Below are positions 1 to 8,980 of a stretch of 64,000 nt of DNA, piece after piece (position 1 is the stretch's first letter; the number at the start of each line of letters is the position of its first letter). The translations under genes and the position numbers were made by a program. The stretch lies in the NCBI RefSeq assembly GCF_012062845.1, contig NZ_WWNB01000014.1, positions 28,104 to 92,103 of the forward strand. The letters are read 5' to 3'. The stretch is from Halomonas salinarum (GTDB lineage: Bacteria; Pseudomonadota; Gammaproteobacteria; Pseudomonadales; Halomonadaceae). The notes below the pieces were generated by a model. That model saw only the letters and a list, made by a program, of their open reading frames with translations. It was not told the DNA's origin and did no database searches.

Positions 1-2
1 GG

Positions 3-1118
3 CGGACGCTTTTTACCGGCGGCGCTCTCCCGGATCCTGCCAGTTTGTCACCCTTATTGGCGCCGCTGGCTGATGCCTTGGGGAGGTTGGGACCTACCCC
101 TAGCCTAGCGGCGGCCAGAGCCTGGCAGTGTGACCTGGTAGATGCGCTTACGCGCCTGGATCTGCCGGCCTGGCGCATCAGTCAGATGATCAGCGATCAC
201 GATCAGGGGCTCTATCGGCAAGCCATCGCCATGTCGCTCGATGAGATGCAAGCGTCTGGTTGGGGGCCGCCTCCCCGACCATTCTGCGTGCTGGTGCTTG
301 GCTCCGTGGCCCGCCATGAGAGCTTGTTAGCCCCGGATCAGGACAATGCCATGATCATTGCCGATTACCCGGATGCCCTGCATACCCAGATTGACGGCTA
401 TTTCCAGGCGTTTGGCGAGCGCTTTACCGACCGCTTGGCCAGTGCTGGTTTGCCCCTTTGTCAGGGTCACGTCATGGCGCGCTTTCCAATGTGGCGCAAG
501 CGTCTCTGTGAATGGGACGCTCAACTGGCTATCTGGAGTGCAGAGCGCCGGGTCAAGCGGGTCCAGCAGACCAATATCTTGCTGGACTTCGCACCGGTTT
601 ACGGCGATGAAACCCTGGCCATTGCGCTGCGAGACCGGGCCTTGAACCGGTTGAAGCGAGCCGGCGGCTTTCTCGACGAGATGGCAAGTCTGCTTGCGGA
701 GACGCCGGTGGCCCTGGATCGGCTCGGACGGTTGCATGGTGATGACAAGGAAGCGCCCCAGCATGGCGCCCTGAACCTCAAGCGCCAAGGGCTGATGCCC
801 CTTGCGAGTGCTGTTCGGCTGCTGTGCGTATTGCATGGTTGTCGCAGTGTCGACACGCGCCTGCGACTTACAGAATTGGTCAGTGCTGGGGCGCTCCAGT
901 GCGAAGAGGCGCTGACCTTGCACACGGCCATGAGTCGATTGCAGGCATTGCTGCTGACAACCCAACATCGCCGCCTCGGCGCGGGTGGCCTTGCTGACAA
1001 CTGGATTGTGCTTGACGAGCTCAATGAGGACGAGCGGACGTTGTTGCGTCTCGACCTGAAGGCCATTCGTCGCCTGATGGGGAGAGCCAGGGCCGGGGCA
1101 GGTGGCTCGTCGCGCTAG
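3..1118 (+). CDS. DUF294 putative nucleotidyltransferase (5' end cut by window)
   Basis: This is the C-terminal part of a DUF294-type putative nucleotidyltransferase. The reading frame is open from the window edge with no stop, so the true start lies upstream; a TTG at 45 is probably internal. The signature GSVARHESLLAPDQDNAMI (about residues 100-118) matches the GSxARxExxxxxDQDN nucleotidyltransferase motif. The all-helical remainder matches the DUF294 C-terminal region. Full-length relatives usually carry cyclic-nucleotide-binding and CBS domains before this part; these would be outside the window. The gene is convergent with the sensor kinase operon. In Vibrio and Pseudomonas, DUF294 and DnaQ-like genes often sit beside acetate permease or SSS-kinase genes, which fits this context. 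Its substrate is unknown. Confidence 0.85.
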   Translation, partial: RTLFTGGALPDPASLSPLLAPLADALGRLGPTPSLAAARAWQCDLVDALTRLDLPAWRISQMISDHDQGLYRQAIAMSLDEMQASGWGPPPRPFCVLVLGSVARHESLLAPDQDNAMIIADYPDALHTQIDGYFQAFGERFTDRLASAGLPLCQGHVMARFPMWRKRLCEWDAQLAIWSAERRVKRVQQTNILLDFAPVYGDETLAIALRDRALNRLKRAGGFLDEMASLLAETPVALDRLGRLHGDDKEAPQHGALNLKRQGLMPLASAVRLLCVLHGCRSVDTRLRLTELVSAGALQCEEALTLHTAMSRLQALLLTTQHRRLGAGGLADNWIVLDELNEDERTLLRLDLKAIRRLMGRARAGAGGSSR

Positions 1119-1153
1119 GCCATGTTTCTAGGCCATGTCTCTAGGCCATGTCT
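1115..1153. repeat. Three tandem copies of a 13-bp unit
   Basis: Three direct 13-bp units, CTAGGCCATGTYT, occupy 1115-1127, 1128-1140 and 1141-1153. The first differs by one base. The first copy includes the stop codon of the DUF294 gene. A single exact copy of the unit recurs at 63345-63357. Confidence 0.9.
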
Positions 1154-1204
1154 CGCTGCTGCTTCCAGGCCTGTTGGCTTTTAACCACTTGCGTTGTTAG
1201 CTAC

Positions 1205-4051
1205 TTAGCCATTTGGCTGCGAGGGTGTCTCGGTGACCGGCATGACCTTATCCTGAGGTGCATCGGGCAGTTCCATGATCAGGTTGGCACCACTCAGGGT
1301 GGTCGCGTCCTCGACCCACAGCCGTCCACCTAACTGCACCACGATGCCGCGGCTAATCGGTAGTCCAAGGCCGCTGCCCCTGGGGCGTCCACGGCTTTGT
1401 CCGCTGGCGGTACTGTGTTGCTCAAGCTGGTGAAACTTCTCGAAGACGCGCTCGCGATCCTCCGAGGCAATACCGAGACCATTGTCCTCGAGGCTCAGCC
1501 GAACATGTCCCTGATGGTGCTCCAGTCTCAATAACACGACGGGCGACGCGTCGGCGGCAAACTTGGCGGCATTGTCGATCAGATTGATGATCACCTGTTC
1601 AAGGCGATCGGAATCACCTATCACCCACGCCTCATCGAGATCGATGATCGCCTTGAGCTTAACGCCACGCTCCTCGATCGGGTGCTGCACGGCAGCCAGG
1701 CTCTGGCGGGTGAGGGCGACCATTTCCAGAGGTTGTGGATGCAGTGTCAGGCGTCCGGATTCTAGTCGGGCCAGGTCGAGCATCTCCTCGATGAGTCGCG
1801 ACAGACGCTGGCTTTCGAGCACCACCACCTCAAGGAATTGAGTGCGCTTGGCCTCAGGCATGTCCTGGCTATCGCGCAGGATTTCGGCGAAGGCCCGGAT
1901 CGACGTCAATGGTGTGCGCAGTTCGTGGCTGACCATGGCGACGAATTCATCCTTGAGCCGGTCGAGTTCACGAAGACGTTCATTGGCGTCGCGCAGCTCC
2001 TCGCCGATGCGCGCGAGCTCTCGGGATTTTTGCTCCAGACGGCGGTTGTACTCGAGTGCCTGAGACGTGGTATCGAGGATGCTTAACACGGCCTCCATAT
2101 CCAGCGCCTCGCCGCGCACTACGGATGTGATCAAGAGCCTGGCCGAAGCGCTGCCAAGCGCACCCGCGAGGGCTTGTTCGGCCCGGGCGATCAGTTGCGG
2201 CGAAGCCGATTCCTCCATGCCGCTCTCTGCTGAGCCGATACCATAGGCGGTGCTGGCCTCAATGCGGTGGTGGTGATTCGGGGCATCCGCCTTGGCCAGT
2301 ACCCGTGCGGTAGCGGCCGCGCCCAGATAGCGTCTGAGCAAGTCATGCAGAGCGCCTCGAGTGGTTTGGCCTTGCCATAGAGGAGGGGTATCAACGCCTT
2401 CCGTCAGTGCATCGGCGAAGAGCGCTGCCTGCGTCTGCTCAAGATGGCTCTGGCGGGTGAACAGCGAGAGGCCAACCAGCACGCCGATGTTGGCCATGAG
2501 GCTCCACAGCAGCGAGTGGCTATAGATATCCAGGCCGTCGAGACCAAATAGCGCATAGGGACGTAGCCAGGCCTGTCCGAAAAGGCCTTCCTCGAGAAAA
2601 CTGAGGGGCAACCAGCCCGACTGGGCGAAGCCGGGCAGCAGCAGGGTGTAGCTCCAGACCGCTATGCCGGCAAGCATGCCGAGCCCGGCGCCAAGGCCGC
2701 AGGCGCCTCGCCAGTAGAGCCCAAGCAGCAGGGCGGGAGCAAACTGGCTGACGGCCGCGAAGGAGACCAGCCCGATAGTCACCAGGCTGTAGGAGTCGCC
2801 AATCAGGGCATGGTAGAGATAGCCCATCATCAGAATCAGGGCGATGGCGCCACGGCGAATGCCAAGCAACCAGGCAGAGAGGTCGCTGTGCAGGCCCTGG
2901 TAACGCTTCGTTGTCCGCAGCAACAGCGGCATGACAAGCTGATTACTGACCATGGTCGAGAGTGCAATGGTCTCGACGATGACCATGCCGGTGGCTGCCG
3001 ACAGACCGCCGATGAAGACAAATAGCGATAGGCCCTCGCGGCCGGCGGACAGCGGTAGGGTCAATACGAAACTGTCCGGATCACCACCGCTCCCCATCAG
3101 TAGTAGGCCGGCCAGGGCAATCGGAATCACCATCAGGTTGATGACCAGCAGGTAGAGGGGAAACAGCCAGCTGGCTCTTGTCAGGTGGCGCTCGTCGACG
3201 TTTTCGACCACCAGAACCTGAAACTGGCGAGGCAGGGTGAAGAAAGCCAGGAAGGCCAGCAATAGGGTGCTGACCCAACCGAGCGCTCCTCCCGGTACCG
3301 CTGAGAGGCTCAGTGCGTTCTGCAACTGTGGTTGTGAGGCGGCTCGGGTGAATAGGTCGACCGGGCCCTCGAAGAGAACGAAAACGGTGAAAAGCCCCAC
3401 CGTCAGGAAGGCGATCAACTTGACCAGTGACTCCACGGCGATCGCGGCCACCATGCCTTCATGACGTTCGCTGGCATCCAGATGCCGAGTCCCGAAGAGC
3501 ATGATGAAAACGGCCAGCACCAAGGCGACCCAGAAGGACTTGTCACTCAGAAAGCCCGCCGCCGATGTTGGTCCGCCAGGGGCGGCGGGATAGTCCATCA
3601 GCACCGCATGGCTCACGGTAATGGCCTTGAGTTGAAGCGCAATGTAGGGGGTGATACCGATCAAAGCGATCAATGCCACCAGCGCACCCAGCCGACTGCT
3701 CTTTCCGTAGCGGGCGCTGATGAAGTCGGCGATCGAGGTGATGCGCTGGGCCCGGGCAATGCGAATCATCTTGCGAATGATCAGTGGGCCGGACAGCATG
3801 GCAAGCGTCGGTCCCAGGTAGATCAGCAGGAAGCTGGGGCCGGCCTCGGCGGCGCGACCGACACTGCCGTAGAAGGTCCAGGCGGTACAATAGACAGCAA
3901 TCGACAGGGTATAAACGAGAGGCGAAGCGATCACCGAGCGGCCCTGCTCGGCGCGGCGGTCGCCCCAGGCAGCGATCACGAACAGCAGCGCCAGGTAACC
4001 GAACGCCGCCACGAGCACGCCCACTTCAGCGCCCATATCGAGGGTCTCCAT
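1205..4051 (-). CDS. SSS-domain (SLC5-like) sensor histidine kinase, CrbS/CbrA type
   Basis: This 948-aa membrane sensor kinase starts with a sodium/solute-symporter-like domain (about residues 10-500, some 12-13 hydrophobic segments). A STAC-like linker follows (about 570-665), then a short coiled coil, a HisKA domain with the phospho-acceptor in MVSHELRTPLTS (about His709), and an HATPase domain with N box (NLIDNAAKF), DNGLGI and GSGLGLPIS. There is no receiver domain and no obvious PAS domain. Family members (CbrA, CrbS/MxtR) couple carbon-source or acetate sensing to gene control. It is the last gene of an operon with a small membrane protein, an exonuclease and a single-domain receiver, the likely phosphorelay partner. 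The start is the ATG nine bases after the preceding stop. The ligand cannot be read from the sequence. Confidence 0.9.
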   Translation of the reverse strand: METLDMGAEVGVLVAAFGYLALLFVIAAWGDRRAEQGRSVIASPLVYTLSIAVYCTAWTFYGSVGRAAEAGPSFLLIYLGPTLAMLSGPLIIRKMIRIARAQRITSIADFISARYGKSSRLGALVALIALIGITPYIALQLKAITVSHAVLMDYPAAPGGPTSAAGFLSDKSFWVALVLAVFIMLFGTRHLDASERHEGMVAAIAVESLVKLIAFLTVGLFTVFVLFEGPVDLFTRAASQPQLQNALSLSAVPGGALGWVSTLLLAFLAFFTLPRQFQVLVVENVDERHLTRASWLFPLYLLVINLMVIPIALAGLLLMGSGGDPDSFVLTLPLSAGREGLSLFVFIGGLSAATGMVIVETIALSTMVSNQLVMPLLLRTTKRYQGLHSDLSAWLLGIRRGAIALILMMGYLYHALIGDSYSLVTIGLVSFAAVSQFAPALLLGLYWRGACGLGAGLGMLAGIAVWSYTLLLPGFAQSGWLPLSFLEEGLFGQAWLRPYALFGLDGLDIYSHSLLWSLMANIGVLVGLSLFTRQSHLEQTQAALFADALTEGVDTPPLWQGQTTRGALHDLLRRYLGAAATARVLAKADAPNHHHRIEASTAYGIGSAESGMEESASPQLIARAEQALAGALGSASARLLITSVVRGEALDMEAVLSILDTTSQALEYNRRLEQKSRELARIGEELRDANERLRELDRLKDEFVAMVSHELRTPLTSIRAFAEILRDSQDMPEAKRTQFLEVVVLESQRLSRLIEEMLDLARLESGRLTLHPQPLEMVALTRQSLAAVQHPIEERGVKLKAIIDLDEAWVIGDSDRLEQVIINLIDNAAKFAADASPVVLLRLEHHQGHVRLSLEDNGLGIASEDRERVFEKFHQLEQHSTASGQSRGRPRGSGLGLPISRGIVVQLGGRLWVEDATTLSGANLIMELPDAPQDKVMPVTETPSQPNG

Positions 4052-4060
4052 GTATAACGC

Positions 4061-4258
4061 TCAATCCTCTGGCACTCGCTCCAGAAGCCAGGCGGCCAGC
4101 CCGATGACCAGCGCCCATGACACGAACAGGTAGGCAGCGAGCCAGGAAAGGCCGCCGTCGACTGACTTATCGGCGAGCAGGATCAGGGGTGGCGTGAATA
4201 ACAAGGCGGCCAGTATGACTAGCGCTACCAGGCGTTGGGCGCGACGCGGCTTCAACAT
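4061..4258 (-). CDS. 65-aa membrane protein preceding the SSS kinase
   Basis: A 65-residue protein with a basic N-terminus and two predicted membrane helices (about residues 10-28 and 38-58). Its ATG overlaps the end of the exonuclease gene by 7 bases, and its stop lies 9 bases before the kinase start, so it is probably translationally coupled to both. Small two-helix proteins commonly accompany SSS transporters (DUF485, DUF4212, YhdT types), and a small ORF, cbrX, precedes cbrA in Pseudomonas. An accessory role for the kinase's transporter-like domain is therefore plausible. This is inference; no catalytic motif is present. Confidence 0.75.
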   Translation of the reverse strand: MLKPRRAQRLVALVILAALLFTPPLILLADKSVDGGLSWLAAYLFVSWALVIGLAAWLLERVPED

Positions 4259-6342
4259 GCGCTGGCGTCCTCTCGGTCAAGGGCGCTTGATTGCAACGCC
4301 AGGGCATCGGTCAGCGTATGAATACCGCGTGCTTCCAGGCGTGTTCGCATGGCAAGCCACAATTCGGCGGTGACCCTGGCATCACCAAGCGCGGTGTGGC
4401 GAGCGCCTTCGGCGAAACTCAAAGCGTAGCGGCTGGCCAGACTGTCGAGGTCATGGCCATCGATAGAAGGGTCCAGGGCACGCGAGAGCAGCAGGGTATC
4501 GAGGACTGGCATGTCGAGCGTGATGCCGGCCCCCGGGGGCTGCAATGCCAGCAGGTCGAAGGCGGCATTGTGGGCCAGTATGACCGCATCACCCAGATAG
4601 TCGCGAAAGCGCGGCAATGCCTGGCTCAAGGGAGGTGTGCCCCGCACGTCGGCATCGGTCAGACCGTGAATGGCAGTGCTGGCCGGCGGAATCGGTCGGC
4701 CCGGATCGACGCGTACGTCGAAGGTATCGTCAGCCAGCAGTCGACCGTTGACGATTCGGCATGCCCCGATGCTGATTACCTGGTCGCCCTGTCGCAGGGC
4801 AAGCCCAGTGGTTTCGGTATCGAAGGCCACTATTTCGAGTTTGGCCAGCGGGCAGGCGGCCAACTCGGCGTCGGGAGGCGGCAGGTCGGCAATACCGAAG
4901 TCGTGGAACTCCGGACGTGGCGGCAAGCGGGTGAGGGGTGCACCGACCCGGTCGACGGCCGGCAGAGGCAGGCGCAACCTTGCATGGCGGCCATCGTTGT
5001 CCTGAAGGCTCCAGATGTCGCTGGCATGTTGATTGAGCAGGTTCTCGATGCTGGGTGAAAGCGGTAGGGCCTGGAGGCGCAGGGATTTCCAACTTGAAAG
5101 CTGTTGCTGGCTCAGTGGCTTGCCCAGCCAGATCAGGTCCAGGTAGACACGCTTGTTGCCCAGGCACACCTCGGCGTCCAGGTGGTAGACACCGGTCAGG
5201 TCACCAAGGCGAGTGGCCAGCGCTTCAAGCATCACCAGCAGGGCGGGGGCATCGGCCTTGAACCAGGCCGGCATGCCGATCGGAGTCAACACCAGCGGCG
5301 TACTGGTCAGGTGGTCATTGAGGGCCTGCCACAGATCGTTCGACCAGAGAGGCGCGAGCCGTTCGCCCTGGCGTTGAAGGGCCTCGAGGGCCTCCCCAAG
5401 GCAGTCGACTTCCTTACCGAGCGCTTGGCTCTCTTCGTCGATGATGTCCCCGAGACGCTTGCTTAGCGCCGGGTCTGGTTCCGTAGTGGAGTCTGATGCC
5501 TCGCAGGCCGGTCTCAGCTGGCTCAGGGCCTCGGCGGCACTGGACAGGCTGGCACCGTGGCGGCGCACGGTCGTCAGGCACTCGGTGAGGCGTGCTCGGG
5601 TGCCCATCTCGCAGTGCCAGGCAGCGGTGCTGTCGGTGAGGGTAATCAGGGTCTCGTGATCGCTGTTGGGTACCCGGCGCAGGTTGCCATGAAGCCAGCG
5701 GTCATCCAGCGGGATCAACAGTTCTCTAGGTGCGCCGTCGGCGGGTAGGCGGTCGATGGCCTCCGACAGGCTGGCAAGGTTGAACAGGCCATCCAGTCGC
5801 TTACCAAGCCCAAGGCCTGGGTGGTCGGCAAACAGCGCCTCGGCGGCATGATTGAAGAGCAGAAGGCGGCGATGACGATCGCAGAGCAGCACTGGGGTCT
5901 CAAGCACCTGCAATAATGCTTCGAGTTCCTGACGTATGCGGGCCGCGCCGCGGGCACCTTCGGCATGGGCGCCGGCCAGCTGCGAGCGGTCCTGTCGCCA
6001 GTGTTCGCGAAGCCTAATGAGATCCGGCCCCAGACCGCTTAGCCAGCCTTCGGGGCGATAGTCATCGCGGGCATCGGGGTTAGCCACCATGCGTGCCACC
6101 TGCACCTGAAGGTGGCGCAACGGGGCAAAGAGCTGACGTTCAAGGATCAGGCCCAGCACAAACACCAGGCTGGCCGCGGCCAGGCATCCCCCCCACAGAG
6201 CAATGCGCTCAAGGCCTAGTGGGGCCAGTCGGCTCTGAAGCCACAGCGCCAGGAAAGCGCCGCCGAACAGGCTCAGACCACTGATCAGCAACCATGCGCC
6301 GATCAGGCGCTGGCGCTTGGGTGGCCCCGCCTTGGACGTCAT
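4252..6342 (-). CDS. Membrane-anchored DnaQ-like 3'-5' exonuclease with PAS-like region
   Basis: A 696-aa protein with two N-terminal membrane helices (about residues 12-35 and 43-65), a PAS-like segment (about 135-215) and a middle region with cryptic sensor-kinase character. A C-terminal DEDDh exonuclease domain starts near residue 500. Its motifs are visible: FDTETTG (Exo I), AHNAAFD (Exo II) and HTALGDA (Exo III), matching the DNA polymerase III epsilon family. The start overlaps the receiver gene by ATGA-type coupling, and the end overlaps the small membrane protein gene. Such fused proteins are usually annotated as DNA polymerase III epsilon subunit, but the membrane anchor and operon context point to a signalling-linked nuclease rather than replication proofreading. 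The nucleic acid substrate is unknown. Confidence 0.85.
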   Translation of the reverse strand: MTSKAGPPKRQRLIGAWLLISGLSLFGGAFLALWLQSRLAPLGLERIALWGGCLAAASLVFVLGLILERQLFAPLRHLQVQVARMVANPDARDDYRPEGWLSGLGPDLIRLREHWRQDRSQLAGAHAEGARGAARIRQELEALLQVLETPVLLCDRHRRLLLFNHAAEALFADHPGLGLGKRLDGLFNLASLSEAIDRLPADGAPRELLIPLDDRWLHGNLRRVPNSDHETLITLTDSTAAWHCEMGTRARLTECLTTVRRHGASLSSAAEALSQLRPACEASDSTTEPDPALSKRLGDIIDEESQALGKEVDCLGEALEALQRQGERLAPLWSNDLWQALNDHLTSTPLVLTPIGMPAWFKADAPALLVMLEALATRLGDLTGVYHLDAEVCLGNKRVYLDLIWLGKPLSQQQLSSWKSLRLQALPLSPSIENLLNQHASDIWSLQDNDGRHARLRLPLPAVDRVGAPLTRLPPRPEFHDFGIADLPPPDAELAACPLAKLEIVAFDTETTGLALRQGDQVISIGACRIVNGRLLADDTFDVRVDPGRPIPPASTAIHGLTDADVRGTPPLSQALPRFRDYLGDAVILAHNAAFDLLALQPPGAGITLDMPVLDTLLLSRALDPSIDGHDLDSLASRYALSFAEGARHTALGDARVTAELWLAMRTRLEARGIHTLTDALALQSSALDREDASAC

Positions 6343-6713
6343 GATGCGGCCTCATCGAGCAGGACCTTGACCTTGTCGACCAGCGCTTGTGTCGAAAAGG
6401 GCTTGGTAATGTAGTCATCGGCGCCGAGTGCCAGCCCCTTCTCACGTTCCACCTCCCGGCCGTGAGCGGTGAGCATGATGATCGGCAGGCGTGATGTGGC
6501 CGTGTCGGCACGCAGCCGCTCAAGAACATCGAAGCCGCTGATGCCGGGCAGGCTGATGTCGAGCAGCACGAGATCCGGCGGCGCCTCGGCTATCCGGGAA
6601 AGGGCGCTCTCGCCATCCTCGACCGTGATCACTTCGAATCCTGCCTGCTGCATCAGAAACTCTAGCGACAGGAGGATGTTCGGCTCGTCATCCACTACTA
6701 GCACCTTGGCCAT
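6339..6713 (-). CDS. Single-domain response regulator (receiver)
   Basis: A 124-aa CheY-like receiver with no output domain. It shows the acidic pair in VVDDEPN, the phospho-acceptor Asp in [10 protein letters not shown] (about residue 52), the conserved Thr in IIMLTAHG and the Lys in YITKPF. It is the first gene of the operon and its stop overlaps the exonuclease start by four bases. A strong Shine-Dalgarno sequence (AAGGAGGG) precedes the ATG. The operon's kinase lacks a receiver domain, so this protein is the natural phosphotransfer partner. With no DNA-binding domain, it presumably acts by protein contact or in a relay. Confidence 0.93.
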   Translation of the reverse strand: MAKVLVVDDEPNILLSLEFLMQQAGFEVITVEDGESALSRIAEAPPDLVLLDISLPGISGFDVLERLRADTATSRLPIIMLTAHGREVEREKGLALGADDYITKPFSTQALVDKVKVLLDEAAS

Positions 6714-6916
6714 CGAGAACCCTCCTTGTGATCAATGTTGTGCTCGAGGGGCGTCGTTCAAAGCGCCAATCGCCTTTCTTGAGTCTAGTCGGCGGACCAG
6801 AGACTGAAAGACGACCTTGGCAGGAGCTGGTAGGCTTCTGGAACGGTTGTTTGACGCGCCACGTTCGAAATCGAGCATATCTGCAATGACGCCTATTCGC
6901 CTGTCAGGAGGCAACG

Positions 6917-7591
6917 ATGATCGAAGTGCACCACCTGGAGAACTCTCGCTCCCAGCGAGTGATCTGGTTGCTTGAGGAGCTTTCCGTCGCCTACAAGGTG
7001 ATTACCTATCGACGTGATCCCAAGACCATGCTGGCCCCGGCATCGCTCAAGCAGGTTCATCCGCTGGGCAAGTCGCCGGTGATCGTCGATACTGAAAGCG
7101 ACGACGTGGTAGCCGAATCCGGGGCGATCATCGAGTATCTGCTCGAGAAATTCGACGGCGGCCAGTTGCTGCCCGCTGCCGGTACCGCAGAGCGTCGGCG
7201 CTACCGCTTCTGGTTGCACCATGCCGAGGGCTCGGCGATGCCGCCGTTGGTGATGTCCCTGGTGTTTTCGCGCCTCGACAAGCCGCCGGTGCCGGCCTTG
7301 ATTCGTCCCATCGCGCGGCTTCTAGCCAGCGGGGTGAAGGCCAAGTTTCTCGACCCGCAGATCCAGGACCTGCTTTCTTTCTGGGAAGACGCCTGTGGTG
7401 AACATGCCTGGCTGGCAGGGGAGGCTTTCAGCGGCGCCGATATCCAGATGAGTTTTCCGCTGCTGGCCCTGGAGGGGCAGGGCCGGCTCGCGGCCTACCC
7501 CCGGCTGACTGACTTGCTGGCGCGCATGCGCAAGCGCCCGGCGTATCAGCGGGCAGTGGAGCAGGGCGGTGAGTTTTCGATGGCAGGGTAG
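6917..7591 (+). CDS. Glutathione S-transferase
   Basis: A 224-aa soluble glutathione S-transferase. The N-terminal thioredoxin-fold domain begins IEVHHLENSRSQRVIWLLEE, followed by the glutathione-contacting HPLGKSPVIVD and a conserved ESGAIIEYL segment. An all-helical C-terminal domain with the N-capping stretch AWLAGEAFSGADIQMSF completes the fold. The start has a good ribosome site (AGGAGG). The gene stands alone, divergent from the receiver operon, and is followed by a strong terminator. It likely conjugates glutathione to electrophiles or acts in stress defence; the substrate is not predictable. Confidence 0.93.
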   Translation: MIEVHHLENSRSQRVIWLLEELSVAYKVITYRRDPKTMLAPASLKQVHPLGKSPVIVDTESDDVVAESGAIIEYLLEKFDGGQLLPAAGTAERRRYRFWLHHAEGSAMPPLVMSLVFSRLDKPPVPALIRPIARLLASGVKAKFLDPQIQDLLSFWEDACGEHAWLAGEAFSGADIQMSFPLLALEGQGRLAAYPRLTDLLARMRKRPAYQRAVEQGGEFSMAG

Positions 7592-7620
7592 TGTCGCGTT
7601 ATTGGTCTGTTGTGATCATG

Positions 7621-7653
7621 AAAAAGGCCGCCAAGCATGCTCGGCGGCCTTTG
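7621..7653. terminator. Rho-independent terminator, probably bidirectional
   Basis: A perfect 10-bp stem, AAAGGCCGCC (7623-7632) with GGCGGCCTTT (7643-7652), lies between the convergent GST and MFS genes. It has A/T runs on both sides and could serve both. Confidence 0.85.
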
Positions 7654-7690
7654 CTGTTGCGGGTGCCCCGTCCTGAATGGAATGACACCT

Positions 7691-8908
7691 TCAGTAATGC
7701 TGGATCGTTAGCTGGCCGGCCTCATTGAAGTCAAGGCGACGATTTCGCCCGGCGAACAGGGTGAAAATCACCGCAAGCATCAGGATGGCGCCCAGCATCA
7801 GGCAGACCTCGGGCAGGGTGGCGCCACGATCCAGCATGATACCGATACCCAAGGGACCCATCGCTGCCAGGCAGTAGCCAATGCCCTGAGCCATGCCGGA
7901 CAGTTTACCGGCAAGACGCGAGTTGCCGCTGCGCAGCACCATTAGCGTCAGTGCGATGCTGAAACAGCCCCCCTGGCCCAGACCCAGCAAGACTACACCG
8001 GGCCACCGGTACTCGAGCGGGCCCAGCAACAGCACCATCATGCCGGCTCCATTGAGTAGAAGCATCAGAAGCAGGGCGGGACGCTGGTCGCGGCTGAGGC
8101 GGGCCAGCCAGGGGGCGGCGAGGGCCGAGACGAGTTGAAACATTACTGACATGGCCAGCAACCAGCCGGCCTCCTCTTCACCCAGTCCCCTACGCTGGAG
8201 CAACACAGGTAGCCAGCCGAAGACGATATAGGCAAGCGATGACATCGAGCCCATCAGCAGCGTGACCTGCCAAGCCAGAGGGCTTTTCAGCAGCCGGGCC
8301 TTGGGCATGGGGGTGGCGAGGCCGTTGTCTGCCGGCCAGGGGTGCGGCATGCGCCATCGCCAGCCAATCAGTGCCAAGACGGCTATCAGCGCCCAGCTGC
8401 CCAGCGCCAGGCGCCAGCTGCCCAGGGCATTGGCCAGCGGAACACTGACACCGGCCCCAAGCCCGCCACCCAGGCATAGCGCCATGGTGTAGACACCCGT
8501 CATCAGGTCCGCGCCCTTGGGCAGCTCACGCTTGACCAAGGCGGGTAACAGGCTTCCGGCGATACCAATCGCGCCACCTGCCAGCAGGGTACCCAGAAAC
8601 AACAGTCCGATAGCATCGAAGGCTCTCAGTGCGAGCGCTATCGCAAGCATCAGCAATGCCAGAGACAGGGCGCGCTCGGGACCGACACGCTTGGCAAGCC
8701 AAGGCGCTAACGGAGCAAAAAGTCCCAGGCAGATGACGGGCAGGGTGGTCAGGGCCCCGATGCTGGTAGGCGAAAGTCCGGTGTCCGCCTGGATACGGGC
8801 AAGCACAGGCGCAAGTGATGACAGAGCCGGGCGCAAGTTAATGCCGACCAGCATCATCAGTAGCAGAAAACCCAGCAGCGATGAGCGGTTATGGAGAGTG
8901 TTGGGCAT
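7691..8908 (-). CDS. MFS transporter, CynX/NimT family
   Basis: A 405-aa inner-membrane protein with about 12 transmembrane helices and the major facilitator fold. The N-terminus (LVGINLRPALSSLAPVLARI) and the first-loop pattern (LAPWLAKRVGPERAL) match the CynX/NimT (YeaN) cyanate/2-nitroimidazole transporter group. The gene is monocistronic. The start ATG gives the usual N-terminal length for the family. The natural substrate is not established for most members of this group, so only transport of a small organic anion or drug-like solute is suggested. Confidence 0.88.
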   Translation of the reverse strand: MPNTLHNRSSLLGFLLLMMLVGINLRPALSSLAPVLARIQADTGLSPTSIGALTTLPVICLGLFAPLAPWLAKRVGPERALSLALLMLAIALALRAFDAIGLLFLGTLLAGGAIGIAGSLLPALVKRELPKGADLMTGVYTMALCLGGGLGAGVSVPLANALGSWRLALGSWALIAVLALIGWRWRMPHPWPADNGLATPMPKARLLKSPLAWQVTLLMGSMSSLAYIVFGWLPVLLQRRGLGEEEAGWLLAMSVMFQLVSALAAPWLARLSRDQRPALLLMLLLNGAGMMVLLLGPLEYRWPGVVLLGLGQGGCFSIALTLMVLRSGNSRLAGKLSGMAQGIGYCLAAMGPLGIGIMLDRGATLPEVCLMLGAILMLAVIFTLFAGRNRRLDFNEAGQLTIQHY

Positions 8909-8980
8909 GACGGTTATCGGCTCTTGCCTTGTTTTGACCTCTCTCGCCGACGGTTCAAATAGGGTCTGAACGAGAATGCT

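Noticed and set aside
3461..4057. A 198-codon plus-strand open frame opposite the sensor kinase
   Set aside because: Antisense to the conserved SSS domain, with no domain or ribosome-site support.
6732..6914. Small minus-strand open frame between the receiver and GST genes
   Set aside because: No ribosome site, no family character, and it occupies the divergent promoter region.
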